From Tieghemiomyces parasiticus (Eukaryota > Kickxellomycota > Dimargaritomycetes > Dimargaritales > Dimargaritaceae), in contig JANBPT010000072.1 in NCBI GenBank assembly GCA_027575765.1, positions 1 to 64,000 on the forward strand: 64,000 nucleotides of DNA, in the 5' to 3' direction. Numbering within the stretch: the first letter of the stretch is position 1; each line of letters starts with the position of its first letter. Positions 9,828 through 20,544 of the stretch are shown here, one piece after another. Under the pieces are notes generated by a model. That model was given only the letters and a program-made list of their open reading frames with translations, ran no database searches and was not told the DNA's origin. The translations under genes were made by a program, and so were the position numbers.

Positions 9828-12800
9828 CTAGGGCTGGCCTGTTCCGGCATCCAGGAACGCCTTGACGTGAGGGCAGGACCGTAGGGTCAACTGGTGGGCC
9901 CCGGCGGCGGGCGGTGATTTCTGGACAAGAGTCTGGGCCGCGGCGACCAATTCCGCGCGTACCTCCGGCAATAACGGAGCTCCACCTGCGCCGCTGGCCA
10001 AATGGCCGAGGCCCACCCGACAGGCGTCCTCGGCCCATTCGGCGATTAGGCGAAAGGCATCGGTGCGATGTTCGGAAGACAGCCCGTCAGACAGGTTGGA
10101 GTGGGCCGACAGGAGGTGAGACTGGAGATAGGTGCAGAGTCGGAAGACCTGTCGGAGTGCAAACGGGCTGGTCTCGGCGCTGGCAACCAGAAAACGGTCG
10201 ATTAGGATCTCATGCAGCCGGCCGTACTTTAGAATTGGGACGTAGAGTGGGCGGAGGTCGGCAATGATACAGCTCACGAAGGACTGGATGAAGGCCTCCC
10301 AAACTGACCGGATCGCAGCCCCCACTCTGTCGCTGGATTTGTCCACGTTTATGTCGCCGGCGGTGGAGGCCAAGTAGAGCGAATAGACGGGGAGGGCCTG
10401 GGTTAGCGCCGGGAGGTCCAACCGCAGCAAGCGGTCCAGGGTGTACTGCGAGAAGATCTATGGTATAGACGGAGGGTAGGCAATGTTCCGGGTGGAAGGG
10501 GTGAGTGAGATGGGGGAGGGTGGCAAGGCTGAGAACACAGAGAGTGTAATGGTCAATTTCAGTCATTGCGGTGAACTTACCCGGATGGCAACCTCGTCTA
10601 CGGCCACGGTCTGGTTCAGCTCCTCGATGAGGGGTAGAGTGTCCGACCCGTCGGCCCCCTGGTCGTCCCCCTGGGGGTGGTAGTCGAAACCGACCAAGTC
10701 GGTTGGCTGGTCCGGGTAACGATGGTGCAAATCTCGGTTGCGCCGGGTATCTGAGGCGACGATGCGGCGGAGGGTACTCATGAACCCGCGAACCAGGTTC
10801 CGGTCGTACTCCACCTCTTCAAACACTCGCGTCTCCAGCATTTTCTGCGCCAGCATACCGTGCTTCAGCCGGGTAGCGACCCACCGGAGGCTGTGTTCCG
10901 TCTGGATGATACGATGGGAATGACAATAGTGGGAGGGGGCTGGCAGGGAATGTTCATTAGCGGGATACGATGAATATAACGAGCGTGGAGGTGGAAAATA
11001 GGGACAGGGAAGGATCGGACCATGTGGGTCTCGCTCGTCTTCGTGGCCCAGGTGAGGGACGGTCCCAGTGGTATCACTCACCTTGTGCGGCTTGGCAGAG
11101 TCAGGGTGCGCAATGTTGTTGAACAGCTGCAGCGAGAAGATCTGGGTCACAAAATCGCTATACAGAACCATGCCGATCTCGCTGCGCATTAAGGCGCGGG
11201 AAATGGGGGAGGGTAATACGCAAGGCAAGTACGATACGTTTAGCTCCCACAGCGTGGCGGATGTGCGGGTCGCAGTAACTGGCTTCTCTGCTAAACTAAG
11301 AATAAATAATAAACCTCACTTGGTTTTAACCTACCCATAAACGGGGCCGCCCGGCGAGACAGTGGCAAGATACCCCTGCATGTCGCTAAGGCGACGTTCG
11401 TCCATGACCTGGTTCCGGTAACAGGCGTCCAGGAACCACACCAGTTGGTGACAAGGGTCTTTGGTAATAATCTGTGAGACCCGGATGTCGAAGGGGGGGG
11501 AGGCAATAAGTTAAGAAGGGAGAAGGTGGCCAAGGGTTAGGGCTCGATCGTAAATGGGATGGGTGCAGCAAAGGTGCCGTGGAACCTAGCTGGGTCGTGG
11601 CCGCCTGCCGCTAACCCGTCTAGGTGCAACAGGTGGATCCACTTACCGCCCGGATGTCGCTCTCGTGCATCTTCATGAGTAGATCGAAGCGGAGAGTACA
11701 GTACATTGGGTCCCCAGACTTGAGGAACCCCTGGCGCAGGATACCCAGAACAGCGTTGTAAAGTGGGAGGTTATCGTAAATGGCCTCGACCAGAGTGCGA
11801 ATGGTGGGGTGATTGCGTCTGGGCGGGGGATGATAGGGGCGCGAAGCAACCGTGGGGGGGGGGGTTAAGCGCAAGGTCAGCGGTAGGTCTCCAATTCCAA
11901 AAAGGGGTGCAGGGCCACGCCAGAAGTACCCAAGGGCCCTCCCATCAAATATATATATATGAAAAACTGTGAAGCATTATGCCCTACCTCAACGCAATGG
12001 TGGCAGCCAGGTTAGTAGGCCGCAACTCGCGTGCAGCGTCTTTCATCTCGCCGTCCTGGCGGTACGCATCGAGAAGCGGAGCCACAAACGCGTAGAACAG
12101 GCTGGGCTCGACGGTCCACATGTGGCGCTTGACGGCGATCGGGCATTCCTGCAGAAAGGGTGAGGCAAATGGGGGCGGTGGGTGCACAGGTTAAGATCTA
12201 AATAGATAATTTCGGCGCAGCCCTCAACGTCAACCAGCTGCAATGCCAATTGAAGAACAGATGGTTGCCTGGCTTACTTCGAATAATTCTGGGTCGTCCA
12301 TGATGGCGTGCATGGCGTCCTTGGTGATGGATTCTGGCTTGATCCTGAGTAGGGCGAGCGGGACTTGGCGGAGCTGAACGACCTGGAGGTACGGCAGGGT
12401 CGAGACGAGCATCCGGGCATGTCTAGAGTGTATGCAGGTTACCATTGGCGCCGTGTAAGGAGAAGAGGATACGTGCGAAGGCGGTTTGTCAGCAGTAGCA
12501 GCGGGTGACGCGAATCAACGGCCTGGCTTGTAGGTGCCTCCCTCCTCGGGGCTACTAGACGGGAGCAGAGGGTCATCACCCAGTTGCATTCCCTCAATCC
12601 CAAGTCGAAATCACTTACTGCTCATCGGAAAGGCCGGCGTCGATTTTAGCCAGTACTTCCTTCTTAAGCGCGTCCAGACAGGCGGTGTTCACGACGCGAC
12701 GAGGACAACCTGAGGTTTCGAGCATCGGGTAGGCCTCATTGACGAAGGGCTGGTGCAGACTGTACTTGCTCTGCACCTCGCTAATGACACTTTTGGGGTC

Positions 12801-12875
12801 ATTGACCGAAAGCGCTTGGCGGATGTACTCGCGGCCCGCAGCAGCGATGAGGTAGTCCTGGGGCGCGTCGCTCAT
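9828..12875 (-). CDS. NELFB: NELF-B (COBRA1) negative elongation factor subunit (8 exons)
   Basis: Exons are 12875..12619, 12422..12278, 12148..11988, 11818..11647, 11471..11335, 11181..11082, 10901..10581 and 10445..9828 (636 aa; human is 580). Introns are 129-196 nt, all GT-AG and phase-consistent. Stretches collinear with animal NELF-B: DAMHAIMDDPELFE then CPIAVKRHMW (residues ~118-144); AIYDNLPLYNAVLGILRQGF and YCTLRFDLLMKMHESDI (~193-244); DPCHQLVWFLDACYRNQVMD and RLSDMQGYL (~250-282); GMVLYSDFVTQIFSLQLFNN (~293-312). The C-terminal 200 residues are more diverged helical-repeat sequence. In animals NELF-B is a scaffold of the four-subunit NELF complex that holds RNA polymerase II in promoter-proximal pause. 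Whether a complete NELF exists here cannot be seen. The start ATG at 12875 is the first in frame of exon 1. An AT microsatellite lies in intron 3. Confidence 0.9.
11948..11960. repeat. (AT)n microsatellite in NELF-B intron 3
   Basis: A short alternating AT tract lies inside the intron 11819-11987, some 28 nt downstream of the donor site on the coding strand. Confidence 0.7.
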
Positions 12876-14110
12876 GGTGAATGGTACGGCTAGGCAGTGG
12901 GCCTGGTTGGTTGGTGCGGATTAGGATAGTGAAGTAAAAGAACAATGTAAGAAGGACGGCAAGCGCAACCAATGGCACGTCGGAATTGATACCGATTCCG
13001 AGCATGGGTCGATTCCAGGCGTGGTTCCACGTTGGAAGGGTGGGGGGTGGCGTACCCGCAACCGCCTCCCTGGTTAGCCTTCCCGTCTATCACTACGCGT
13101 CGGCCCCCGAGTTGTGAACGACTGGGCGGAGTTGTTTAGGCTTCACATCTGATATCCACCCATCACACCTGCCACGCGGGTCGAGGTCTTTGCTTGCCAA
13201 CGGGCCTGGGCCTGGCGTCGTGGCAAGGGCCTGGCAACGTTGGCCTACGTGTGAAAGAGAACTGGCCGTAGTGACGGTGACTGGTCGCTTCTGACGGTCA
13301 ATAAGTTGATAGGTGCGATACCCACGGTCGGGTTTGACATTACACAATGTTTGCAGCGTTGTTGGTCAGCCACCAACAGGCTGACATATCAACCGGACAT
13401 CATGATGAGGCTGGCTCCTGTCCTTAGGACGGCGTGCCACCAGCGCGTCCTAAGGTCTAGGCGTACAGGGGTGCATTCGTCCTTGACGGCCCCTGCGGAG
13501 CACTAGCAAGGCATTCGGTCCGGTTTACCCCAACTGGGGAGACGGGCCGGGGTGCCACAGTTGGGCCCTCTCTCCATCACACCAGTGTGCTACCCGATCA
13601 GATGCCCCCTCTTGGCCAGTCTGTAAGGGGAGGTGTCTCGGGCCAGTCAGTGGCCCTGGACGCACGAACGTGCCCCCCAGCCAGAGTGGCTTGCGTCGCC
13701 CAGTTTCGGCGCATCCCGGTCCCAGTTCGCCACAAGCTCGGAGTGCTCCCCACGCCCCCCACCCGCACAGACTGCGAATAGGCGTGGATGCATACGTACG
13801 CAATCATTCACCAGGCTGACAAACTCCGTGGGGGGAACGGGCTCCTCATGAACGTCAGTCCCGCTGTGGGGGACTAGATCAGCCCCGCTTCGACCCTATC
13901 TACCCTCCCACTCCCCAGAGGAGAAAGGGAGGGGGGGGTGCTCCACCGGATTGATATATGATACCCCGCCCGGTTTCACCTCTCCCTGCCACTGCTCACC
14001 CGCTTCGTCTTATCCAGCTTTCACTCTCGGCCGTATCCTTCTACTCGTCCGGGCTACTTCCACACCTCATCGCTCTACCTACCCTTACCCGCCTGATCCC
14101 CTCCTACACC
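12876..14110. other. Intergenic, divergent promoter region of NELF-B and PGI1
   Basis: It holds the upstream regions of NELF-B (-) and PGI1 (+). The PGI1 side has a TATA-like GATATATGATA at about 13953-13963, followed by a pyrimidine-rich leader. The ORFs inside carry no recognisable protein. A minus-strand ORF from 13005 that begins with a hydrophobic helix overlaps the NELF-B start in another frame and is probably leader sequence. Confidence 0.55.
13953..13963 (+). promoter_or_regulatory. TATA-like element of PGI1
   Basis: GATATATGATA is the only TATA-like string between 13,900 and the PGI1 start at 14111. It sits about 150 bp upstream and is followed by C/T-rich leader sequence typical of the other strong genes here. 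Its ATG at 13958 is in frame with PGI1 but would fall inside the promoter under this reading. Confidence 0.4.
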
Positions 14111-15853
14111 ATGGTGTCCGCTACCCAACTGCCGGCCTGGAAGGCGCTCCAGGAGCACTACGAGACCGCCAAGGACCTCAAGCTGACCGACCTTTTCGCT
14201 CAGGATCCCAACCGCTTCAAGACCTTTGCGCGCCAGCTGCACCTCAATTTCCAGCCGCCACGCGGCGGCAATACCAACCCCCACGACGCCAACCTGCTGC
14301 TGGATGTGTCCAAGAACCTCATCACCGATGAGACCCTGAGCCTTCTGTTCCAGCTGGCCCGCGAGGCCAAGGTGGAGGAATGGCGCGACAAGATGTTCGC
14401 CGGCGAGCCCATCAACTTCACGGAGCAGCGTTCGGTGCTCCACGTCGCCCTGCGTAACCTGCCGGACACCCCCATCTACGCTGAAGGCCAGAACGTGGTC
14501 CCCGAGGTGCACGCCGTGCTCGACCACATGCGGGAGACCTCCGAGGCCATCCGCTCCGGCAGCTGGACCGGGTACACTGGCGAGCGCATTACCGACGTGG
14601 TGAATATCGGCATCGGCGGGTCGGACCTGGGCCCCGTTATGGTCACCGAGGCCCTTGCCCACTACGCCGACGACTCGCGCCTGCGCGCCCACTTTGTATC
14701 CAACATCGACGGCACCCACCTGGCCGAGACGTTGAAGAAGTGCCGCCCCGAGTCCACCCTGTTCATTGTGGCATCCAAGACCTTTACCACCCAGGAGACC
14801 ATTACCAATGCTCACTCGGCACGCCGCTGGTTCCTAGACCACGCCAAGCACGAGGCCCACATCGCCAAGCACTTTGTGGCCCTGTCCACCAACACGGCCA
14901 AGGTGACCGAGTTTGGCATCGCCAAGGAGAACATGTTCCAGTTCTGGGACTGGGTGGGTGGGCGCTACTCGCTGTGGTCCGCCATCGGCCTGTCTATTGC
15001 CATTTACGTGGGCTTCGACAAGTTTGAGTCGCTACTGGCCGGCGGCCACGCCATGGACCAGCACTTCCGCAATACCCCACTCGAGGAGAACCTGCCGGCC
15101 CTGCTGGCGGTGATTGGTGTCTGGTACAACGACTTCTTTGGCGCCCAGAGCGTGGCCCTCCTACCGTACGATCAGTACCTTAGTCGGTTCGCGGCCTACT
15201 TCCAGCAAGGCGACATGGAGTCCAACGGCAAGTTCGTGACGCGCGACGGGCAGGAGGTGGACTACCAGACGGGCCCCATCATCTGGGGTGAGCCTGGCAC
15301 CAACGGCCAGCACGCCTTCTACCAGTTGATCCACCAGGGCACCAAGCTCATCCCGGCCGACTTCATCGCCACCACCCACAGCTTCAACCCCATCGGCAAC
15401 GGCGAGCACCACGACATTCTGCTGTCCAACTACTTTGCACAGCCCGAGGCCCTCATGCGTGGCAAGTCCGCCGACCAGGTCCGCGCCGAGCTGCAGCGAG
15501 ACCCGGCCTCGGCCAACTGGGACGCCGAGCAGGTCCAGCGGGTGCTGCCCCACAAGGTGTTCAAGGGAAACCGCCCCACCAACTCCTTGCTGATCGACCC
15601 GTGTCTGCACCCGTTCGCCCTGGGTGCCCTCATTGCCCTCTACGAGCACAAGATCTTCGTGCAGGGTATCATCTGGAACATTAACTCGTTCGACCAGTGG
15701 GGCGTGGAGCTCGGCAAGCAGCTCGCCAAGAAGATTCTGCCCGAGCTCGCCGTGGACGCTGCGGCCGATTTTAAGCCCGTCACCAGCCACGACTCGTCGA
15801 CCAACGGCCTCATCAACTACTATCGCCAGGCTAAGGTACGCGGCCACCTGTAA
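14111..15853 (+). CDS. PGI1: Glucose-6-phosphate isomerase
   Basis: The intronless frame encodes 580 aa, somewhat longer than the animal (~558) and yeast (~554) enzymes. It interconverts glucose-6-phosphate and fructose-6-phosphate in cytosolic glycolysis and gluconeogenesis. It is collinear with eukaryotic PGI along its whole length: [18 protein letters not shown] (sugar-phosphate binding), [33 protein letters not shown] (PGI signature), [20 protein letters not shown] (catalytic Glu and His region), [15 protein letters not shown], and [20 protein letters not shown] holding the C-terminal catalytic Lys. The start at 14111 (CACCATGG context) gives the usual N-terminus [17 protein letters not shown]; a 51-codon in-frame upstream extension is probably leader. 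Codon use is strongly biased to C/G-ending codons, as expected for a highly expressed gene. Confidence in function is very high. Confidence 0.98.
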   Translation: MVSATQLPAWKALQEHYETAKDLKLTDLFAQDPNRFKTFARQLHLNFQPPRGGNTNPHDANLLLDVSKNLITDETLSLLFQLAREAKVEEWRDKMFAGEPINFTEQRSVLHVALRNLPDTPIYAEGQNVVPEVHAVLDHMRETSEAIRSGSWTGYTGERITDVVNIGIGGSDLGPVMVTEALAHYADDSRLRAHFVSNIDGTHLAETLKKCRPESTLFIVASKTFTTQETITNAHSARRWFLDHAKHEAHIAKHFVALSTNTAKVTEFGIAKENMFQFWDWVGGRYSLWSAIGLSIAIYVGFDKFESLLAGGHAMDQHFRNTPLEENLPALLAVIGVWYNDFFGAQSVALLPYDQYLSRFAAYFQQGDMESNGKFVTRDGQEVDYQTGPIIWGEPGTNGQHAFYQLIHQGTKLIPADFIATTHSFNPIGNGEHHDILLSNYFAQPEALMRGKSADQVRAELQRDPASANWDAEQVQRVLPHKVFKGNRPTNSLLIDPCLHPFALGALIALYEHKIFVQGIIWNINSFDQWGVELGKQLAKKILPELAVDAAADFKPVTSHDSSTNGLINYYRQAKVRGHL

Positions 15854-17657
15854 ACCGGAAATGGGAAGGTTGGAGGGTTCACCTCCCCCCTCCCTTCCCC
15901 TCCGACATGACTATTATTTTTTTGGAGTATTCTCGCTTCTCAACCGTGAGACGGACGAAGAGAATAGCATTTTGGGGCCCTTCAAGCGACATAGATTCCC
16001 CCGCCCACTTTCCCTTGGAGAACCAAGCAACATATTTAAACATACCTCTCGCCACTAATTTCGTTTTTAATTTAGCAGTAGACTGGCGGACGGGCCCGCG
16101 CTCGGTTCCCAAATACTACCCGCCGCGACACTGCTCTGGCCAGCTAATATGACATGTCACTCTCGCCACCAGGTACCCCTACGCAGACCATGGCGTAAAA
16201 AGGGAAAGGATTGTGTGAGAGGCAATGTACCAGCGACCGAGTCGAATGAAAGATCACCCTTAACGTACACCGCCTAGATTGAGCGGTTACACTGTTTCAA
16301 ATGAATAGGGGCGTCGGCTAGGAAGACGGTAGGCAAAAGGCGACGCCAGGGGGGACGCATGCCGCACCCCTTAAGGAATGCTCCCCTAACTAGCTATCCC
16401 ACCCATTCCGTCCTCACCCACAACACAGCGGATACTGACCGGGTGCTGCAGCCCAGCTAAGCCGTCATCCATTTACTCACTCATGTACCTCCGACCGGCC
16501 GATTCATCGGCACCAACGGAAAATATGCATAGCATCGGAAGTGTACCATAAGGAAATTATGGCTAGACCAAGCACGGAATGAGGCCAACGGGCAATCAGC
16601 CCCAATCTATGATAACGACCAAGGCGGGTTGGGGCTCGGTGCTGCATCAACACCATTTGGCGACTTTGTCGACCGCCCGGCTGCCGCGCCACGGCATTGG
16701 AATACTGCAGGTCGGGAGCCTGGCTGCTTACTATGTCGGCTCCTGAATTCGAACGGGTCGGCGAAGAGAGGTCCCTGGCCACTGATATCCCCGCAGCCCT
16801 TTCCAGCTGGCACCTCTGTGGACCCCTCATAGCCGCCAAACAGCCCTGGCCAGATAAGTTCTTGTGGTGAGAGGCCTGAAACAACACACCTGTATTGGAC
16901 GTGTGGGATTTGGTCGATCCGTCTATATTATTTTTTTCTCCATACACACCTTCAACTTGTCCATGTGAAAAAAAGGAAATACAATATCACTGCCATATCC
17001 GACACTTGTATTTGGCAACGGAGAAGGTGCCGGTGGCGGCGGGCATCTTCGCGCTCTGGTTGGCCGGTAGGCCTCCCCCTTTTTTTCCTTTTTTTTATAA
17101 TTTCTCTTCATCTCTCTTTTGACTCATTTGGAGGGCCACTGGCCGGGCTGGCGCAGGCCTCCGTCCTTCACCTTATTCGCCCAATTTGTTGCCCAGGGAC
17201 CGCGTGGATTTGGGCAGTGATGAGTTGGCACGGGCCCCGCCAACCTGGCCAACTCTCATATGCCCCTGGGACCCGCGCGCCCCCTCCCACCTCCACCTGG
17301 TACTTAAAGTCGTCTTGAGGAGGCCTACCCAAACCGAAGCATCCCACTTGCCGTATCTCATCACTATTTTTTCGCCACTGCGTAACCCTGCTGCGTGCTT
17401 GCGCTCGATAGCCAAATCTTTGCCCTTTTTCATTCGTGTGGCTCTCTGTTTTGGCCGACTTACCCCCCCCTCTATCCCAAGACCCCCTTCCACCTTCTGC
17501 GCCACATCACAGCCCGCTGCCGTTAAACTAGCTTCCCAGTTTACTGGCGCCTGCCTTTCCGCCACTCGTATTCCAAAACCTTGTATTAGAAGCTACCCTG
17601 AGGTATATCCCGTGCTTGAAACCCCTCCCCTTCGAAGTACATCCGCCCGTCCCCGCC
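15854..17657. other. Intergenic, no gene seen; pyrimidine-rich leader at right end
   Basis: The first ~50 bp are C/T-rich PGI1 3' flank. The middle shows no supported frame. From about 17,330 to 17,657 the plus strand becomes strongly C/T-rich, resembling the leaders of other genes here, and probably is the 5' UTR of the PQ-loop gene. A 40-codon-scale ORF set on both strands lacks motifs. Confidence 0.5.
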
Positions 17658-18617
17658 ATGACCTCCCCACTCCACGCCCTGCTGTCCCAGTTCTTTGGGT
17701 ACCTATCTATTGGGACCTGGATCATCGTGTTCGTGCCGCAGTTCATTGAGAACTACCAGCGGGGCTCCGCCGAATCGCTATCCATTCACTTCCTGATACT
17801 GTGGAGCATCGGCGACATCCTGAACCTCATCGGTGCCTTGTACCAGGAAGTTATTTACACAACAGTCCTAATCGATATTTACTTTTTGGTATTCGACGCA
17901 GCGCTCCTGAGTCAGTTCGCTTACTACTCCTATCGTACCGTGGCGGCCGCCCGGGGGCAACCGCCAGCCAACCCTGCCAAGGCCCAGCCGCCGACCACCG
18001 ACGAGTCCACCCACTTACTGGCTCCGGCTGCCGACACTCCTTCGCTGACCGGCACCACCGGTACGATTGTGAGTGCCCCGGACGCAGTGGTGGCACCGTC
18101 AACCCCGGCCCCTTCGCTTATCAGTCAGCTAGTGCGCACTTTTACCACCCTGGGTGGCATCGCCTGCCTGTCCATGCTCCTGACACTCTATAAGCAGGGC
18201 TATCTCGGTGGCCATATCTCGGACCCCGTTGGCGGCCTGCTGTCTGATTACGGTGATGACGGGGCGTCATCCACCTATTTCTACTGGTTCCCCAAGTTCT
18301 GCGCCTGGGCCTCCATGTGCCTCTATCTAGGCGCACGGCTGCCACAGATCGCCAAGAACTACGTCTCGCAGAGCTGCGAGGGACTGTCCCTACCCATGTT
18401 CGTCATGTGCGTGATGGGCAATTCCACCTTCACCCTTTCTGTGGTCATCTTCTCGGTTGAGCCCCAGTACCTCTTGGTCAATTTGCCCTGGATCCTCGGG
18501 AGCACGCTCACCATATTTATGGACGGTATCATCTTTTGGCAGTTCCACCGGTACAGCCAAGTCGCCCCGAAGGCCACGGCGGCTGCCGCTATGTTGACGT
18601 CCCCGGAGGTGGTCTAG
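17658..18617 (+). CDS. PQ-loop transporter, Ypq1/SLC66A1-like (319 aa)
   Basis: The intronless frame starts at CCCGCCATGA (17658). Two PQ-loop repeats are visible: FVPQFIENYQRGSAESLS (P27-Q28) and ARLPQIAKNYVSQSCEGLS (P229-Q230). About seven hydrophobic segments occur, three before and four after a polar Pro/Thr-rich loop (residues ~97-155). The layout matches the vacuolar/lysosomal cationic amino acid exporter family (yeast Ypq1-3, animal PQLC2/SLC66A1), which moves Arg, Lys or His across the vacuolar membrane. The central loop contains ESTHLL, an acidic dileucine E-x-x-x-L-L that fits AP-3-type sorting to the vacuole. A polyadenylation signal follows at 18848. A second member of the family lies at 28445. 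Substrate is inferred from the family only. Confidence 0.85.
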   Translation: MTSPLHALLSQFFGYLSIGTWIIVFVPQFIENYQRGSAESLSIHFLILWSIGDILNLIGALYQEVIYTTVLIDIYFLVFDAALLSQFAYYSYRTVAAARGQPPANPAKAQPPTTDESTHLLAPAADTPSLTGTTGTIVSAPDAVVAPSTPAPSLISQLVRTFTTLGGIACLSMLLTLYKQGYLGGHISDPVGGLLSDYGDDGASSTYFYWFPKFCAWASMCLYLGARLPQIAKNYVSQSCEGLSLPMFVMCVMGNSTFTLSVVIFSVEPQYLLVNLPWILGSTLTIFMDGIIFWQFHRYSQVAPKATAAAAMLTSPEVV

Positions 18618-19000
18618 AACAACCGGCCAGCCTTATGTATCCGGCGGCGCGACTCAACCTATCGGCATGTGGCATATGTGTATGTCTCCTGAAAAAATCG
18701 TATTGCAATGCATAGTGTGTGGATCTGACCTGATGTGCATATCCCTATTTATCTCCTCCATCCGCCCGATCCCCTAGACTCTTCGTCATCCTCGGTAACC
18801 TAATAGACCCTTACCTTCCCCGCATGATCTTGTGTCACTGTAATTCTAATAAATAATTGTTGCACACGACAGCTCTCTCCCCTCCCCCCCCTGTGACCAT
18901 TAAAGAGATCACCGGCGCTTTATTCTAGTGAAGGCATGCCGTCGGGTCGAATTAAACTCAAGACGGAGGATTGGTGTCATATGCCTACCCGTTTGCCGAC
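18618..19000. other. Convergent 3' intergenic region
   Basis: This stretch lies between the stop codons of the PQ-loop gene (+) and IST3 (-). It contains an AATAAA on the plus strand and is otherwise featureless. Confidence 0.6.
18848..18853 (+). promoter_or_regulatory. Polyadenylation signal AATAAA
   Basis: AATAAA lies 230 nt after the PQ-loop stop codon, within an AT-rich patch followed by a C-rich run. Confidence 0.4.
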
Positions 19001-20282
19001 TTATCGATGGTACCGTCGGTCACGATGAGAACTGTACCGATCCCGTGAGCTAGAGCGACCCCGAGCGTGGCGGCCGTCACGACGAGCGTGGTATCGGTCC
19101 CGTGACCGTGAACGGGATGGTGGCCGACGACGGGAAGGCGACCGCCATGTTCGGGAGGAAGAATAACGAGGAGATGGCGATCGGCGACGTGACCGTGACC
19201 GCGGTCTGGATGAGGAAGGGTATCGGGAAGATGGCGACCAGGGCTCCGACCGCCGGTCCGAATTCGAAGGCCCAGGGATAGGGGACTGGCGGCGGTTCGT
19301 TTGCCGAGGTTTAGCATCATTTGTGTGCGGTGGCGGGGCGACGACAGCCGGCGGGGGAGGATCCGCGGGAAACGGCTTGGCTGCGCTGTCATCTGGGCGG
19401 CGGGATATGGCGGACTCGTCGTCGACAGGTTCCTCTGTAACAGCCGAATGGTCCTTGGCGCGCTTCCTAGATTTTTCGGCCTTCTTGGCCTTCTTCTCCT
19501 TCTTTTCCTTGCGGAGTTTCTTCTTGATTTTCTTAAGGTAATACTCGGCCATTGGGTCCTCGGGATCTAGACCGTGTTCGGCCAGGAGGCGCTCGTTCTC
19601 GGCGTCAGTGTTCTCTGCGTCCGAGTCTGCCGCAGGTTAAAAAGGGCGGGGGTCACGATGCAATGGATAGGTTAGCGATTGTGTGGAGTAGGTAGGTTAG
19701 TAGTCACAACGCGCTGGCCACTTGAAAGGCCATTTGAATGCAGTGGTTTTGTTTGCTGGGGGGTTTTTTTTTTACAAACACACACACACCTGTCCCTCGG
19801 ACCGTATGGGTCGTCAAAGATAGGCAAAAGTAAGGAAGCTTACCATCGAGAAGTGGTGGAGCCGCGTTCATGGTGGGTCCCTGAGGCGCGTCGTCCAAGC
19901 CGTTGTCACCTTGGCGGTCCGTCACATCCTTCGGCGGCCGGTAGTTCATTACGTGGTCTACCCGCAAGGTCCGCCCGGCGACCTTGGTACCGTTCAAATT
20001 GTCCACCGCTAGGACGGTGCTCCGCTGGTCATCATACATTAGGAACGCGTACCCGCGCGAGCGGCCCGTTTCCTTGTCGCGGACCAAGTTGACGTCCAGG
20101 ATTTCGCCGTACTGTGAAAAGACGCAAATGATGTCACCCTCGGTGAGTTCGGAATCGAGGCCGCCGATGAAAATGTAGGCACTGTCGCGGTAAGCGTCAT
20201 GCCACGACCCGCTACCCGTACCCGATGGGTTGCGGCGCGCTTCGGCCCGGTTAATGCGCTGGATCTCCTTAACGACGTTCAT
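19001..20282 (-). CDS. IST3: Ist3/RBMX2-type RES complex RNA-binding protein (2 exons)
   Basis: Exons 20282..19844 and 19626..19001 give 354 aa; the 217-nt intron (GAT G|GTAAGC ... CGGCAG|AC) joins as D-S-D-A-E-N. The N-terminal MNVVKEIQRINRAE helix is typical. One RRM spans about residues 34-113 with RNP2 YIFIGG and RNP1 RSRGYAFLMY. LTEGDIICVFSQYGEI and DDQRSTVLAVDN match RBMX2/Snu17 nearly exactly, and NYRPPKD follows the RRM as in the family. The C-terminus holds a lysine block (LKKIKKKLRKEKKEKKAKK) and then an RS/RD-rich tail. In yeast Ist3/Snu17 is the scaffold of the RES (retention and splicing) complex with Bud13 and Pml1, bound to U2 snRNP in the activated spliceosome. The gene diverges from the rhodanese-domain gene across at most 262 bp. 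Confidence 0.92.
19783..19792. repeat. Short (CA)n run in the IST3 intron
   Basis: An alternating CA tract follows a T9 run inside intron 19627-19843. Confidence 0.5.
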
Positions 20283-20544
20283 GGAGTTAAGGTATAGGCA
20301 TGCAAAGTTGAGCGAAGTATGTGACCAAGTAGCACTGAAGGAAATGGTACAGGAAGCGCCGTAGAATATCCTGAGGCTGATGAGTGAAGCCAGTACTGGT
20401 CAGCGACCTCTCTGGACTCTACTGCCGTTGGTTTACCTTCAACTCGCATTCCAAATCCACTCCGCCTGGCCCTCACCTTCTCCTAATCGCCTCCCCTCGC
20501 TCCTCCGTCCTCCTTCTCACTCTCTGACCAAACCCGCCAAACTC
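20283..20544. promoter_or_regulatory. Shared divergent promoter region, IST3 / rhodanese gene
   Basis: Only 262 bp separate the two opposing start codons (97 bp if the rhodanese protein began at the upstream in-frame ATG 20380). No TATA box is evident. The right half is C/T-rich in plus orientation, like other leaders in the window. Confidence 0.5.

Noticed and set aside
13958..14110. 51-codon in-frame N-terminal extension of glucose-6-phosphate isomerase as a targeting peptide
   Set aside because: The upstream ATG lies inside the TATA-like string GATATATGATA and is followed by C/T-rich leader. The ATG at 14111 has a better context and gives the usual PGI N-terminus.
14075..14815. 246-codon minus-strand ORF
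   Set aside because: It is the antisense shadow of the strongly biased PGI1 codons; another such shadow lies at 15161-15847.
20380..20544. Upstream ATG as the start of the rhodanese-domain protein
   Set aside because: It would leave only 97 bp to the IST3 start codon, and the translated leader is Pro/Leu-rich C/T-type sequence. The ATG at 20545 begins the presequence-like segment.
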